From the NCBI RefSeq assembly GCF_027366395.1, contig NZ_CP114771.1, forward strand, positions 3,844,001 to 3,908,000: DNA of 64,000 nt. The letters run 5' to 3'. Source of the stretch: Endozoicomonas sp. GU-1 (GTDB taxonomy: Bacteria; Pseudomonadota; Gammaproteobacteria; Pseudomonadales; Endozoicomonadaceae). A model generated the notes under the pieces. That model had not been told where the DNA came from. It saw only the letters and a list, made by a program, of their open reading frames with translations, and did not search any database. The position numbers were made by a program, and so were the translations under genes. Numbering within the stretch: the stretch's first letter is position 1; each line of letters opens with the position of its first letter. Positions 60,101-62,171 of this stretch are shown here, in pieces.

Positions 60101-62020
60101 GGCTACCGGGACATCATTAGTGCCGGTTACCGTGATGGTCAGGATGCTGTTATCCGTCAGTGGTGTTCCATCATCATCGGTGACTGTGTAGTTCACCTTC
60201 ACCGTGGCGGTTTCGCCACTGGCCAGGTAATCAAAGTCGGTGCCGGGATTGAAGGTAACATTATTGCCGCTGAAGGTGACACTGGCGGTATTGTGGAGAA
60301 TGGTCTGGTTGTCGCCATCATTGGTTATGCTGGCAATACTGGCGGCATTGACACTGAGCCCATTGCTGGTGTCCAGATCACTGTCATTGGCGATCACATC
60401 CACAGTAACACTGCTGTTTTCCCCGGTATTACCGATATCTGCGGTGGCCACCGGTGCATCGTTGGTGCCGGTGACCGTGATGGTGAGGGTGCTGCTATCG
60501 GTCAGTGGTGTGCCATCATCATCGGTAACGGTGTAGTTCACCACGACGGTAGCGGTTTCACCGGTGGCCAGATAATCAAAGTCGTTGCCAGGGGAAAAGA
60601 TGACGTTGTTGCCACTGAAGCTGACACTGGCGGTGCCGGGCACAATAGCCTGGCTGTTGCTGTTGTTGGTCATGGTGGCAATGCTGGCAGCACTGACACT
60701 GAGCATATTGTTGCCATCCAGGTCACTGTCGTTGGCAATGACATCGACGAAAACGCTGTTGTTTTCCCCGGTTGTGTCGATATCGGCGGTGGCTACTGGT
60801 GCGTCGTTGGTTCCTGTGACGGTAATGGTGGTGATGGCATTTGAGGTCATACCACCATCGTCACTCATGATGTAGTGAATGGTGATGACAGCTGACTCAC
60901 CGGTTGCCAGATAATCAAAATCAGCCCCTGGAGTAAACTGCAGCCGGTTATCGACAATGCTGACAGAGCCCTGACCAGCCATAACATTGCCCAGGTTATC
61001 GACAATCTCAGCGCTGTGGAGGTTGAAGTTGTCTGGTCCATCAGCCAGATCCTCATCAACATCATTTGCCAGTACATCGATGATCAGTACATGATTTTCA
61101 TGGCTGTCATCAACATCGTCATAAGCTTCAGGCGCTTCATTGAGATCATTAATTGAAATACTTATGGAGGCATTTCTGCTGATACCACTCTGGTTAGTTA
61201 CTTCGACGGTTAAGTTGTAGCTATCTCTTATTTCATGATTCAGGGGGCCGGTAACGAGCAGTTCACCGGTTGTGGGCTTGATGACAAAGGCGTTGTCTTC
61301 ATTACCTCCGATAATGGCAAACGTCAGATTGTCAGATTGGCTGGCAATAACTTGACCTATGACCGCAGAGCCGTCTTCAGGGACGTTTTCATTAACGTTA
61401 AAGTTTTGACTTTTGATGACTGGAGCAATGCTTTCAGGGGCAGAAGGTTGATTGTCACTCAGCTGACTAATTGAGTTGAACTCCAGTTGACTGAGTTCGT
61501 TACCTTTTGATTGCTCTTCCGTTGATTGGCGGTCCGTATTTTGACTGTTTTCCTGCTCAATGACGACCGTAGTAGGTAACCGTGATTGGGTAATGCCTGT
61601 ATCTGATTGATCTGAAGTGCTTTGTGTTGAATCTGAATTATCTGATTGCTCTGTTGGTGAGTCATTAACCTGTTCGCTTTCTTTAACTTGATCACTTTCC
61701 TCAGCTTCATCGCTTTCATCAGTTTGATCACTTTCTTCGCTTTCTTTATCTTGATCACCTTCTTCGCCGGCAGCTGTTGGATCAAGACTATTAACGATCT
61801 CTGCCCCCATCACTAATTGTTGCGCCACCGGAACCGTTAGAGATTGACCATTTAATAATTTGACGACAACTTCTGAACCGGACTCATTATTAATGACTTC
61901 ATCAAGAAAAATGGGGTCGCCGACCTTTTTGGTGACAATGTTTCCATTTGCGTCAGTGACTTCAATGGCTGCAGTGGCATCGGTTACATATCCTATGACG
62001 GGGATGTTGTCAGAATTCAT
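30134..62020 (-). CDS. Giant LapA/BapA-like repetitive adhesin, main frame (10,628 residues)
   Basis: Start ATG 62020 with AAGAGG 8 bases upstream. Order, by residue: retention module with TAAG motif (1-85); acidic Ser/Glu/Asp linker (86-200); cadherin-like domain; about seven Ig/VCBS-type domains ending GTNDAPVA (about 290-1100); dystroglycan-type (ADQDTPFSYQLPADSFSDLE) and VCBS (TVTEDSSDVLSASGTLTISD) pairs; then near-identical 671-residue repeats (about 2660-8190); then jelly-roll carbohydrate-binding-like domains (LVSNGDFTSDDDWTMTGTVE); cadherin/LamG pairs; a beta-propeller-like insert; more LamG. Real homology ends near 30200 at FLNVP, where the frame slips into EYHCRKCPARHGG and stops. 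A type I-secreted, surface-retained adhesin for biofilm or host glycans is the likely role. Confidence 0.9.
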   Translation of the reverse strand: MNSDNIPVIGYVTDATAAIEVTDANGNIVTKKVGDPIFLDEVINNESGSEVVVKLLNGQSLTVPVAQQLVMGAEIVNSLDPTAAGEEGDQDKESEESDQTDESDEAEESDQVKESEQVNDSPTEQSDNSDSTQSTSDQSDTGITQSRLPTTVVIEQENSQNTDRQSTEEQSKGNELSQLEFNSISQLSDNQPSAPESIAPVIKSQNFNVNENVPEDGSAVIGQVIASQSDNLTFAIIGGNEDNAFVIKPTTGELLVTGPLNHEIRDSYNLTVEVTNQSGISRNASISISINDLNEAPEAYDDVDDSHENHVLIIDVLANDVDEDLADGPDNFNLHSAEIVDNLGNVMAGQGSVSIVDNRLQFTPGADFDYLATGESAVITIHYIMSDDGGMTSNAITTITVTGTNDAPVATADIDTTGENNSVFVDVIANDSDLDGNNMLSVSAASIATMTNNSNSQAIVPGTASVSFSGNNVIFSPGNDFDYLATGETATVVVNYTVTDDDGTPLTDSSTLTITVTGTNDAPVATADIGNTGENSSVTVDVIANDSDLDTSNGLSVNAASIASITNDGDNQTILHNTASVTFSGNNVTFNPGTDFDYLASGETATVKVNYTVTDDDGTPLTDNSILTITVTGTNDVPVATADTGATQENNSISVDVIANDSDPDASNGLSLGAASIATMTNNSDSQAIVLSTASLNVSGNNITFNPGSDFDYLATGETATVLVNYTVTDDNGTPQTDSSTLTITVTGTNDAPVATADTDNTWENSDVTVNVIANDSDPDTSNTLSVSAASIATMTNDGDQQPVTHNTASVIFNGSDVTFNPGIDFDYLNKDETATVVLNYTVTDDDGMPLTDNSTLTITVTGTDNKLPTVTAATDVTGAITEITDGANGESINTLSDNGSFTIADADLIDVQAVSVTSDTTGYLGSFTPTVSNNTTGDGTGQVDWIFSVPDADIDYLAAGQVLTQSYTVTVDDGRGGTVDQQVTITITGTNDAPVAVIDTGTTQENNSVTVDVLANDINTDSSDVLSVSAASIATITNNTDSQAIVPGTASVSFSGNDITFNPGTDFDYLATGETATVVVNYTVTDDNGTPMTDSSTLTITVTGHNDGPVLDAALADQSADQDDAFSYQLPVNSFSDLEGDTLSYSATLADGSALPAWLSFDAASTTFSGTPASGDIGSLLVTVTASDGMTSTSDNFTLEITGDAPAVITGDDSATVTEDSSDVLSASGTLTINDSDDGEAQFIATTITGSYGDLTLNANGQWSYSADNSQSAIQQLGDGETLTETLTVTSADGTTHTLTITLNGSNDGPVLGVALADQYADQDTPFSYQLPANSFSDLEGDALSYSATLADGSALPAWLSFDAASTTFSGTPGSGDEGSLLVTVTASDGMASTSDNFTLNITGDAPAVIGGDDSATVTEDSSDVLSASGTLTISDSDAGEARFIATTITGSYGELTLDASGQWTYSADNSQSAIQQLGEGETLTETLTVTSADGTSHTLTITLNGSNDGPVLDVALVDQSADQDTPFSYQLPADSFSDLEGDALSYSATLADGSALPAWLSFDAASTTFSGTPGSGDVGSLSVTVTASDGIASATDNFTLTITGEPAQHDPEVYQDLRLDTNLVRNGDFTTDEHWALTGSVEFYGNRMAFNGFGAGGASGGFVEQVIQGHPDINYSLSLDYGAAWSDGPVSGQVEVVDEASGEVLATQAFNSDSMILQTLNLAFTASSAGNLVLRISDTTVDVNNRDMVVDNVSLQARSVDNPDRVANNPAVIAGDDSATVTEDSSDVLSASGTLTISDSDAGEAQFIATTLTGSYGELTLDASGHWTYSADNSQSAIQQLGEGETLTETLTVTSADGTSHTLTITLNGSNDGPVLNVALVDQSADQDTPFSYQLPADSFSDLEGDALSYSATLADGSALPAWLSFDAASTTFSGTPGSGDVGSLSVTVTASDGIASATDNFTLTITGEPAQHDPEVYQDLRLDTNLVRNGDFTTDEHWALTGSVEFYGNRMAFNGFGAGGASGGFVEQVIQGHPDINYSLSLDYGAAWSDGPVSGQVEVVDEASGEVLATQAFNSDSMTLQTLNLAFTASSAGNLVLRISDTTVDVNNRDMVVDNVSLQARSVDNPDRVANNPAVIAGDDSATVTEDSSDVLSASGTLTISDSDAGEAQFIATTLTGSYGELTLDASGHWTYSADNSQSAIQQLGEGETLTETLTVTSADGTSHTLTITLNGSNDGPVLDVALVDQSADQDTPFSYQLPADSFSDLEGDALSYSATLADGSALPAWLSFDAASTTFSGTPGSGDVGSLSVTVTASDGIASATDNFTLTITGEPAQHDPEVYQDLRLDTNLVRNGDFTTDEHWALTGSVEFYGNRMAFNGFGAGGASGGFVEQVIQGHPDINYSLSLDYGAAWSDGPVSGQVEVVDEASGEVLATQAFNSDSMILQTLNLAFTASSAGNLVLRISDTTIDVNNRDMVVDNINLQARSADNPVLYRDLQMDTELVSNGDFTSDDDWTMTGTVELYDNRLAFNGGGGATDGVVEQVIQGHPNINYSLSLDYGAAWSAEQVSGQVEVIDQASGEVLVTQAFDSDSLTLQTLNLTFTAQSTGNLVLRISDTSANGDLRDLVVDNVSLQARSADNPDQQANAPAVIAGDDSATVTEDSSDVLSASGTLTISDSDAGEAQFIATTLTGSYGELTLDASGHWTYSADNSQSAIQQLGEGETLTETLTVTSADGTSHTLTITLNGSNDGPVLDVALVDQSADQDTPFSYQLPADSFSDLEGDALSYSATLADGSALPAWLSFDAASTTFSGTPGSGDVGSLSVTVTASDGLASASDTFTLAVAADPANPPADNQAPELQAFPGADALAAFALAGSSGDVAADLTDHGHQLTFNSGVTHSDSGVQLNNAGGSIGAITLDGTMTIATTFTYHSHTAWARMVDLGNGAGTDNILIASPSEGRIEAQIFHGDSIVGSVAFDNFFSLDETFHLALTVDADGHLHLYKNGVEVADNPGRGPAGVELTSNLVGASNWSFDAATDGTIKDLMILDSTLSASDVSELYQLAQSDDLQSFVTPLGISESAQPGTVVGQVSARDADGDSLTFSLTDDAGGLFAIDANTGAISVAGVLDHDSADRHQLTVRVTDAFGAFSEQPYTVSVAQDLYQDLQLDTNLVRNGDFTTDEHWALTGSVEFYGNRMAFNGFGAGGASGGFVEQVIQGHPDINYSLSLDYGAAWSDGPVSGQVEVVDEASGEVLATQAFNSDSMILQTLNLAFTASSAGNLVLRISDTTVDVNNRDMVVDNVSLQARSVDNPDRVANNPAVIAGDDSATVTEDSSDVLSASGTLTISDSDAGEAQFIATTLTGSYGELTLDASGHWTYSADNSQSAIQQLGEGGALTETLTVTSADGTSHTLTITLNGSNDGPVLDVALVDQSADQDTPFSYQLPADSFSDLEGDALSYSATLADGSALPAWLSFDAASTTFSGTPGSGDVGSLSVTVTASDGLASASDTFTLAVAADPANPPADNQAPELQAFPGADALAAFALAGSSGDVAADLTDHGHQLTFNSGVTHSDSGVQLNNAGGSIGAITLDGTMTIATTFTYHSHTAWARMVDLGNGAGTDNILIASPSEGRIEAQIFHGDSIVGSVAFDNFFSLDETFHLALTVDADGHLHLYKNGVEVADNPGRGPAGVELTSNLVGASNWSFDAATDGTIKDLMILDSTLSASDVSELYQLAQSDDLQSFVTPLGISESAQPGTVVGQVSARDADGDSLTFSLTDDAGGLFAIDANTGAISVAGVLDHDSADRHQLTVRVTDAFGAFSEQPYTVSVAQDLYQDLQLDTNLVRNGDFTTDEHWALTGSVEFYGNRMAFNGFGAGGASGGFVEQVIQGHPDINYSLSLDYGAAWSDGPVSGQVEVVDEASGEVLATQAFNSDSMILQTLNLAFTASSAGNLVLRISDTTVDVNNRDMVVDNVSLQARSVDNPDRVANNPAVIAGDDSATVTEDSSDVLSASGTLTISDSDAGEAQFIATTLTGSYGELTLDASGQWTYSADNSQSAIQQLGEGEALTETLTVTSADGTSHTLTITLNGSNDGPVLDVALVDQSADQDTPFSYQLPADSFSDLEGDALSYSATLADGSALPAWLSFDAASTTFSGTPGSGDVGSLSVTVTASDGLASASDTFTLAVAADPANPPADNQAPELQAFPGADALAAFALAGSSGDVAADLTDHGHQLTFNSGVTHSDSGVQLNNAGGSIGAITLDGTMTIATTFTYHSHTAWARMVDLGNGAGTDNILIASPSEGRIEAQIFHGDSIVGSVAFDNFFSLDETFHLALTVDADGHLHLYKNGVEVADNPGRGPAGVELTSNLVGASNWSFDAATDGTIKDLMILDSTLSASDVSELYQLAQSDDLQSFVTPLGISESAQPGTVVGQVSARDADGDSLTFSLTDDAGGLFAIDANTGAISVAGVLDHDSADRHQLTVRVTDAFGAFSEQPYTVSVAQDLYQDLQLDTNLVRNGDFTTDEHWALTGSVEFYGNRMAFNGFGAGGASGGFVEQVIQGHPDINYSLSLDYGAAWSDGPVSGQVEVVDEASGEVLATQAFNSDSMILQTLNLAFTASSAGNLVLRISDTTVDVNNRDMVVDNVSLQARSVDNPDRVANNPAVIAGDDSATVTEDSSDVLSASGTLTISDSDAGEAQFIATTLTGSYGELTLDASGQWTYSADNSQSAIQQLGEGETLTETLTVTSADGTSHTLTITLNGSNDGPVLDVALVDQSADQDTPFSYQLPADSFSDLEGDALSYSATLADGSALPAWLSFDAASTTFSGTPGSGDVGSLSVTVTASDGLASASDTFTLAVAADPANPPADNQAPELQAFPGADALAAFALAGSSGDVAADLTDHGHQLTFNSGVTHSDSGVQLNNAGGSIGAITLDGTMTIATTFTYHSHTAWARMVDLGNGAGTDNILIASPSEGRIEAQIFHGDSIVGSVAFDNFFSLDETFHLALTVDADGHLHLYKNGVEVADNPGRGPAGVELTSNLVGASNWSFDAATDGTIKDLMILDSTLSASDVSELYQLAQSDDLQSFVTPLGISESAQPGTVVGQVSARDADGDSLTFSLTDDAGGLFAIDANTGAISVAGVLDHDSADRHQLTVRVTDAFGAFSEQPYTVSVAQDLYQDLQLDTNLVRNGDFTTDEHWALTGSVEFYGNRMAFNGFGAGGASGGFVEQVIQGHPDINYSLSLDYGAAWSDGPVSGQVEVVDEASGEVLATQAFNSDSMILQTLNLAFTASSAGNLVLRISDTTVDVNNRDMVVDNVSLQARSVDNPDRVANNPAVIAGDDSATVTEDSSDVLSASGTLTISDSDAGEAQFIATTLTGSYGELTLDASGHWTYSADNSQSAIQQLGEGETLTETLTVTSADGTSHTLTITLNGSNDGPVLDVALVDQSADQDTPFSYQLPADSFSDLEGDALSYSATLADGSALPAWLSFDAASTTFSGTPGSGDVGSLSVTVTASDGLASASDTFTLAVAADPANPPADNQAPELQAFPGADALAAFALAGSSGDVAADLTDHGHQLTFNSGVTHSDSGVQLNNAGGSIGAITLDGTMTIATTFTYHSHTAWARMVDLGNGAGTDNILIASPSEGRIEAQIFHGDSIVGSVAFDNFFSLDETFHLALTVDADGHLHLYKNGVEVADNPGRGPAGVELTSNLVGASNWSFDAATDGTIKDLMILDSTLSASDVSELYQLAQSDDLQSFVTPLGISESAQPGTVVGQVSARDADGDSLTFSLTDDAGGLFAIDANTGAISVAGVLDHDSADRHQLTVRVTDAFGAFSEQPYTVSVAQDLYQDLQLDTNLVRNGDFTTDEHWALTGSVEFYGNRMAFNGFGAGGASGGFVEQVIQGHPDINYSLSLDYGAAWSDGPVSGQVEVVDEASGEVLATQAFNSDSMILQTLNLAFTASSAGNLVLRISDTTVDVNNRDMVVDNVSLQARSVDNPDRVANNPAVIAGDDSATVTEDSSDVLSASGTLTISDSDAGEAQFIATTLTGSYGELTLDASGHWTYSADNSQSAIQQLGEGETLTETLTVTSADGTSHTLTITLNGSNDGPVLDVALVDQSADQDTPFSYQLPADSFSDLEGDALSYSATLADGSALPAWLSFDAASTTFSGTPGSGDVGSLSVTVTASDGLASASDTFTLAVAADPANPPADNQAPELQAFPGADALAAFALAGSSGDVAADLTDHGHQLTFNSGVTHSDSGVQLNNAGGSIGAITLDGTMTIATTFTYHSHTAWARMVDLGNGAGTDNILIASPSEGRIEAQIFHGDSIVGSVAFDNFFSLDETFHLALTVDADGHLHLYKNGVEVADNPGRGPAGVELTSNLVGASNWSFDAATDGTIKDLMILDSTLSASDVSELYQLAQSDDLQSFVTPLGISESAQPGTVVGQVSARDADGDSLTFSLTDDAGGLFAIDANTGAISVAGVLDHDSADRHQLTVRVTDAFGAFSEQPYTVSVAQDLYQDLQLDTNLVRNGDFTTDEHWALTGSVEFYGNRMAFNGFGAGGASGGFVEQVIQGHPDINYSLSLDYGAAWSDGPVSGQVEVVDEASGEVLATQAFNSDSMILQTLNLAFTASSAGNLVLRISDTTVDVNNRDMVVDNVSLQARSVDNPDRVANNPAVIAGDDSATVTEDSSDVLSASGTLTISDSDAGEAQFIATTLTGSYGELTLDASGHWTYSADNSQSAIQQLGEGETLTETLTVTSADGTSHTLTITLNGSNDGPVLDVALVDQSADQDTPFSYQLPADSFSDLEGDALSYSATLADGSALPAWLSFDAASTTFSGTPGSGDVGSLSVTVTASDGLASASDTFTLAVAADPANPPADNQAPELQAFPGADALAAFALAGSSGDVAADLTDHGHQLTFNSGVTHSDSGVQLNNAGGSIGAITLDGTMTIATTFTYHSHTAWARMVDLGNGAGTDNILIASPSEGRIEAQIFHGDSIVGSVAFDNFFSLDETFHLALTVDADGHLHLYKNGVEVADNPGRGPAGVELTSNLVGASNWSFDAATDGTIKDLMILDSTLSASDVSELYQLAQSDDLQSFVTPLGISESAQPGTVVGQVSARDADGDSLTFSLTDDAGGLFAIDANTGAISVAGVLDHDSADRHQLTVRVTDAFGAFSEQPYTVSVAQDLYQDLQLDTNLVRNGDFTTDEHWALTGSVEFYGNRMAFNGFGAGGASGGFVEQVIQGHPDINYSLSLDYGAAWSDGPVSGQVEVVDEASGEVLATQAFNSDSMILQTLNLAFTASSAGNLVLRISDTTVDVNNRDMVVDNVSLQARSVDNPDRVANNPAVIAGDDSATVTEDSSDVLSASGTLTISDSDAGEAQFIATTLTGSYGELTLDASGHWTYSADNSQSAIQQLGEGETLTETLTVTSADGTSHTLTITLNGSNDGPVLDVALVDQSADQDTPFSYQLPADSFSDLEGDALSYSATLADGSALPAWLSFDAASTTFSGTPGSGDVGSLSVTVTASDGLASTSDTFTLAVAADPANPPADNQAPELQAFPGADALAAFALAGSSGDVAADLTDHGHQLTFNSGVTHSDSGVQLNNAGGSIGAITLDGTMTIATTFTYHSHTAWARMVDLGNGAGTDNILIASPSEGRIEAQIFHGDSIVGSVAFDNFFSLDETFHLALTVDADGHLHLYKNGVEVADNPGRGPAGVELTSNLVGASNWSFDAATDGTIKDLMILDSTLSASDVSELYQLAQSDDLQSFVTPLGISESAQPGTVVGQVSARDADGDSLTFSLTDDAGGLFAIDANTGAISVAGVLDHDSADRHQLTVRVTDAFGAFSEQPYTVSVAQDLYQDLQLDTNLVRNGDFTTDEHWALTGSVEFYGNRMAFNGFGAGGASGGFVEQVIQGHPDINYSLSLDYGAAWSDGPVSGQVEVVDEASGEVLATQAFNSDSMILQTLNLAFTASSAGNLVLRISDTTVDVNNRDMVVDNVSLQARSVDNPDRVANNPAVIAGDDSATVTEDSSDVLSASGTLTISDSDAGEAQFIATTLTGSYGELTLDASGHWTYSADNSQSAIQQLGEGETLTETLTVTSADGTSHTLTITLNGSNDGPVLDVALVDQSADQDTPFSYQLPADSFSDLEGDALSYSATLADGSALPAWLSFDAASTTFSGTPGSGDVGSLSVTVTASDGIASATDNFTLTITGEPAQHDPEVYQDLRLDTNLVRNGDFTTDEHWALTGSVEFYGNRMAFNGFGAGGASGGFVEQVIQGHPDINYSLSLDYGAAWSDGPVSGQVEVVDEASGEVLATQAFNSDSMTLQTLNLTFTTPSAGNLVLRISDTTIDVNNRDMVVDNINLQARSADNPVLYRDLQMDTELVSNGAFTSDDDWTMTGTVELYDNRLAFNGGGGATDGVVEQVIQGHPNINYSLSLDYGAAWSAEQVSGQVEVIDQASGEVLVTQAFDSDSLTLQTLNLTFTAQSTGNLVLRISDTSANGDLRDLVVDNVSLQARSAANPDHVINTPAVDSLAPEFILNLDTYNDLQLDNNLVSNSDFTTTDDWTLNGTVEFYDNRLAFNGGGGAADGVVEQVIQGHPNINYNLSLDYGVAWSAQPVSGQVEVIDETSGAVLAMQAFDSDSLTLQTLDLAFTARSAGNLVLRISDTTADGNGRDLVVDNVTLQATSGNNPELAAGNVELLLTILNVMEDAQTGTIVGQVQASDPDGDTLTFSLTEDADGMFAIDAATGEISVLGELDYNTANSYPLTVHVADSYGAFSEQQYTVNVANVNEPPELSQQPDPRALAMFDLTQGAGEVAESLGSHNQDLSFNNGINRTNNGVELNGAGGSLGDMTMGGDITIASTFTYHSHSNWARIVDLGNGAGEDNILIASPSEGRIEAQIYHGNNVVGVVALDDFYTLGETFHLALTVDNDGYLHLYKNGVQVAANPDGQTPVEMVRTSNLVGQSNFAQDAATNGTIKDLVILERSMDPQGISDLYDLTQSGAMTEFLTLWSVNEKAQAGTVVGHVQASDVDGDTLTFSLTDDANGLFAINASTGEISVAGTLDYDTASSHQLTVRATDPVGAYSEQQYTVSVNGAAELVPQLASETVAAFDFVDVAGDIVRDLGYHGHAMTLNDGATRVDNGVNLNQVGTSIEAMTLGGDITIASTFIYHSHDSWARVVDLGNGAGADNILIASPSEGRIEAHILHGGTNVGTVAFDNFYTLGEEFHVALTVDDNGHMRLYKNGVEVANNPDGQAPTEMSRSSNLVGLSNFSQDAATDGTVKDLVILDTSLSPDDIGDLYQSSQADGGLETYLTALSVGDNASPGDVVGQVQTHDPEGNGLTFSLTDDAGGLFTIDAITGEIQVAGVLDHGVANSHSLTVRVQDSQHGYSEQQYVVSVTNAPEMGSGRVSSQSVAAFEFNSVDGVYNDLTEHNHQVSFVSGGAVSESQSVRLRGFGGSLGAMTLGGDITIASTFSYGITENWARVIDLGNGPGADNILIASPSPNRIEAQVYRGGNLVGSVGFDNFFTMHEVFHVALTIDDNGHMRLYKNGVEVADNPHGQTPNEVLRTSNKIGLSNWANDPTTDGHIYDLVVLNESLTADGIGELYHQTQAGQLSEFIDNNQVLDPAMEHEQALAAGQYEQTQVDIAAHPDGGYITTWTTGQSAVNNVMAQRFDTAGNPVGDAHQVNNWVWYASYQYENPSVSVLPSGAYAVSFFYEDSGQTKSATHFFNADGSWINKHEVNYHDAMEVTALSDNRYAVSTVDSDYRLKVFIYDENAHHTGDIFIANVNSDHSHPSVAALDNGRFAVNWRTSNGSDDAIHLQIFNGDGSSAHGPVAFGGPPASWSNDTQVIALDNGSLATTYQSGGTWYIQMWRSNATAVGSPVAVSDSGVLALNNMQLTAVGNDILATFLADDADGYGVYSRLFSSNGVPLTDPIAINDTKTGNQYEPSVTTLADGTVQIAWMSNQNGDADIYTKNLSLGQQVDENAQPGTVVGQVQASDPDGDAFFYSLTDSADGRFAIDANTGVISIARALDYETAASHQLTVRVTDQTGGFDEQLFVVSLVNDQNIAPSLLQDTDYTAVAAFDFADGSGLVSEDLTEHNLDLTFNNGITRTDDGVNLNSVGGSIGAMTLGGDMTIATTFTFHSHGNWARVVDLGNGASADNIIIASPSEGRIEANIYHGANVVGSVGFDNFYTLGETFHVALAIDDGGHMHLYKNGAEVADSSDAAAPTVMSRTSNLVGLSNFSQDAATDGSVKDLIIVDHFLDADHISDLYSLTNSGQVEVFLNPLHITEDAAIGTEVGQVQAEDPEGNTLSFSLTDDAGGLFAIDAGTGVIRLAGDLNHNLASSHQVTVRVTDHPDGAFHEKQYEISVANSNFAPQFVPEGGSGAMVAYDFAQGSGEVAEDLTPHNQDLTFNSGISRSDDGVALNSVGGSLGAMTLRGDITIASTFTYHSHSNWARLVDFGNGAGTDNILIASPSEGQIQAQIFHGNQIVGSVAFDNFYTLGEAFHLALTVDDDGHIHLYKNGVQVADNPNGQGPSGVELTSNLVGQSNWSQDAATDGTVKDLVVFDRSLGPDSISDLYQQTQIGEVAAFLNVPLEYHCRKCPARHGGRSGTGQ
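30196..30199 (-). other. Frameshift point in the adhesin gene
   Basis: On the coding strand GTTCCCCTCG reads V-P-L-E-Y-H. With one C fewer it reads V-P-S-N-T-I-A-E-N-A-L-P-G-T-V-V-G and joins the C-terminal frame without a gap. The run is only four C long. Confidence 0.85.
32050..33130 (-). other. Beta-propeller-like insert in the adhesin
   Basis: About 360 residues (about 9630-9990) unlike the rest: repeats such as AAHPDGGYITTWTTGQSAVN, VLPSGAYAVSFFYEDSG, ALDNGRFAVNWRTSNGSDDA and TLADGTVQIAWMSNQNGDAD. Each has a D-G-[ST/RF]-x-[VA]-x-W strand pattern spaced 45-60 residues apart, as in propeller-like segments of other RTX proteins. Confidence 0.6.
37455..54040 (-). repeat. Tandem array, period 2013 bp, about 8.2 copies, inside the adhesin
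   Basis: Identical landmarks recur exactly 2013 bp apart (for example at 38375, 40388, 42401, 44414, 46427, 48440, 50453 and 52466). Each 671-residue unit holds VCBS, dystroglycan-type cadherin, LamG, cadherin-like and carbohydrate-binding-like jelly-roll domains. Copies differ by only a few bases (GETLTE, GEALTE or GGALTE; GHWTY or GQWTY; ASASDT or ASTSDT). Shorter related repeats of 1092 and 1542 bp flank the N-terminal side (54,000-57,800). Confidence 0.93.
58700..61150 (-). repeat. Ig/VCBS-like domain repeats near the adhesin N-terminus
   Basis: About seven domains of some 100 residues with the pattern GTNDAPVATADxxxTxENNSVxVDVIANDSD... FDYLATGETATVxVNYTVTDD... TLTITVTGTNDAPV (broken here). 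They are more divergent from each other than the 671-residue repeats and probably form the rigid stalk next to the membrane. Confidence 0.85.
61766..62020 (-). other. N-terminal retention module with TAAG protease motif
   Basis: Residues 1-85 (IGYVTDATAAIEVTDANGNI, KKVGDPIFLDEVINN, LLNGQSLTVPVAQQLVMGAE, IVNSLDPTAAGEE) follow the pattern of LapA-type retention modules: two beta-rich lobes then a linker. TAAG at residues 82-85 (61766-61777) fits the di-alanine site cut by periplasmic LapG in Pseudomonas LapA. LapG and LapD are not in the window. Confidence 0.7.
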
Positions 62021-62171
62021 CAGTTTACCTCTTCCGCTAAGGTGTTGTCCGGCTTACATGCGGTTCATGAACTTATTCAGTAATTGTAGTTGTTTGATGT
62101 GGGATATAATCAGTCAACATATTTAAAAAGACAGATGCGTATTCAGATGAATCATGGGGCATTTTGATCAG
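62021..62171 (-). promoter_or_regulatory. Leader between sensor kinase and adhesin
   Basis: 151 bp, AT-rich. AAGAGG (plus strand 62029-62034) is the adhesin ribosome site. TTGACT and TATATC motifs occur but with poor spacing, so no promoter can be fixed. No terminator was seen after the kinase gene, so read-through into the adhesin is possible. Confidence 0.4.

Noticed and set aside
58703-60844. Plus-strand ORF of 713 codons and repeated plus-strand ORFs of 98-363 codons across 37-58 kb
   Set aside because: They are antisense to the adhesin domains, recur with every repeat unit and have low-complexity Gly/Val/Ala composition. They reflect codon bias of the sense strand.
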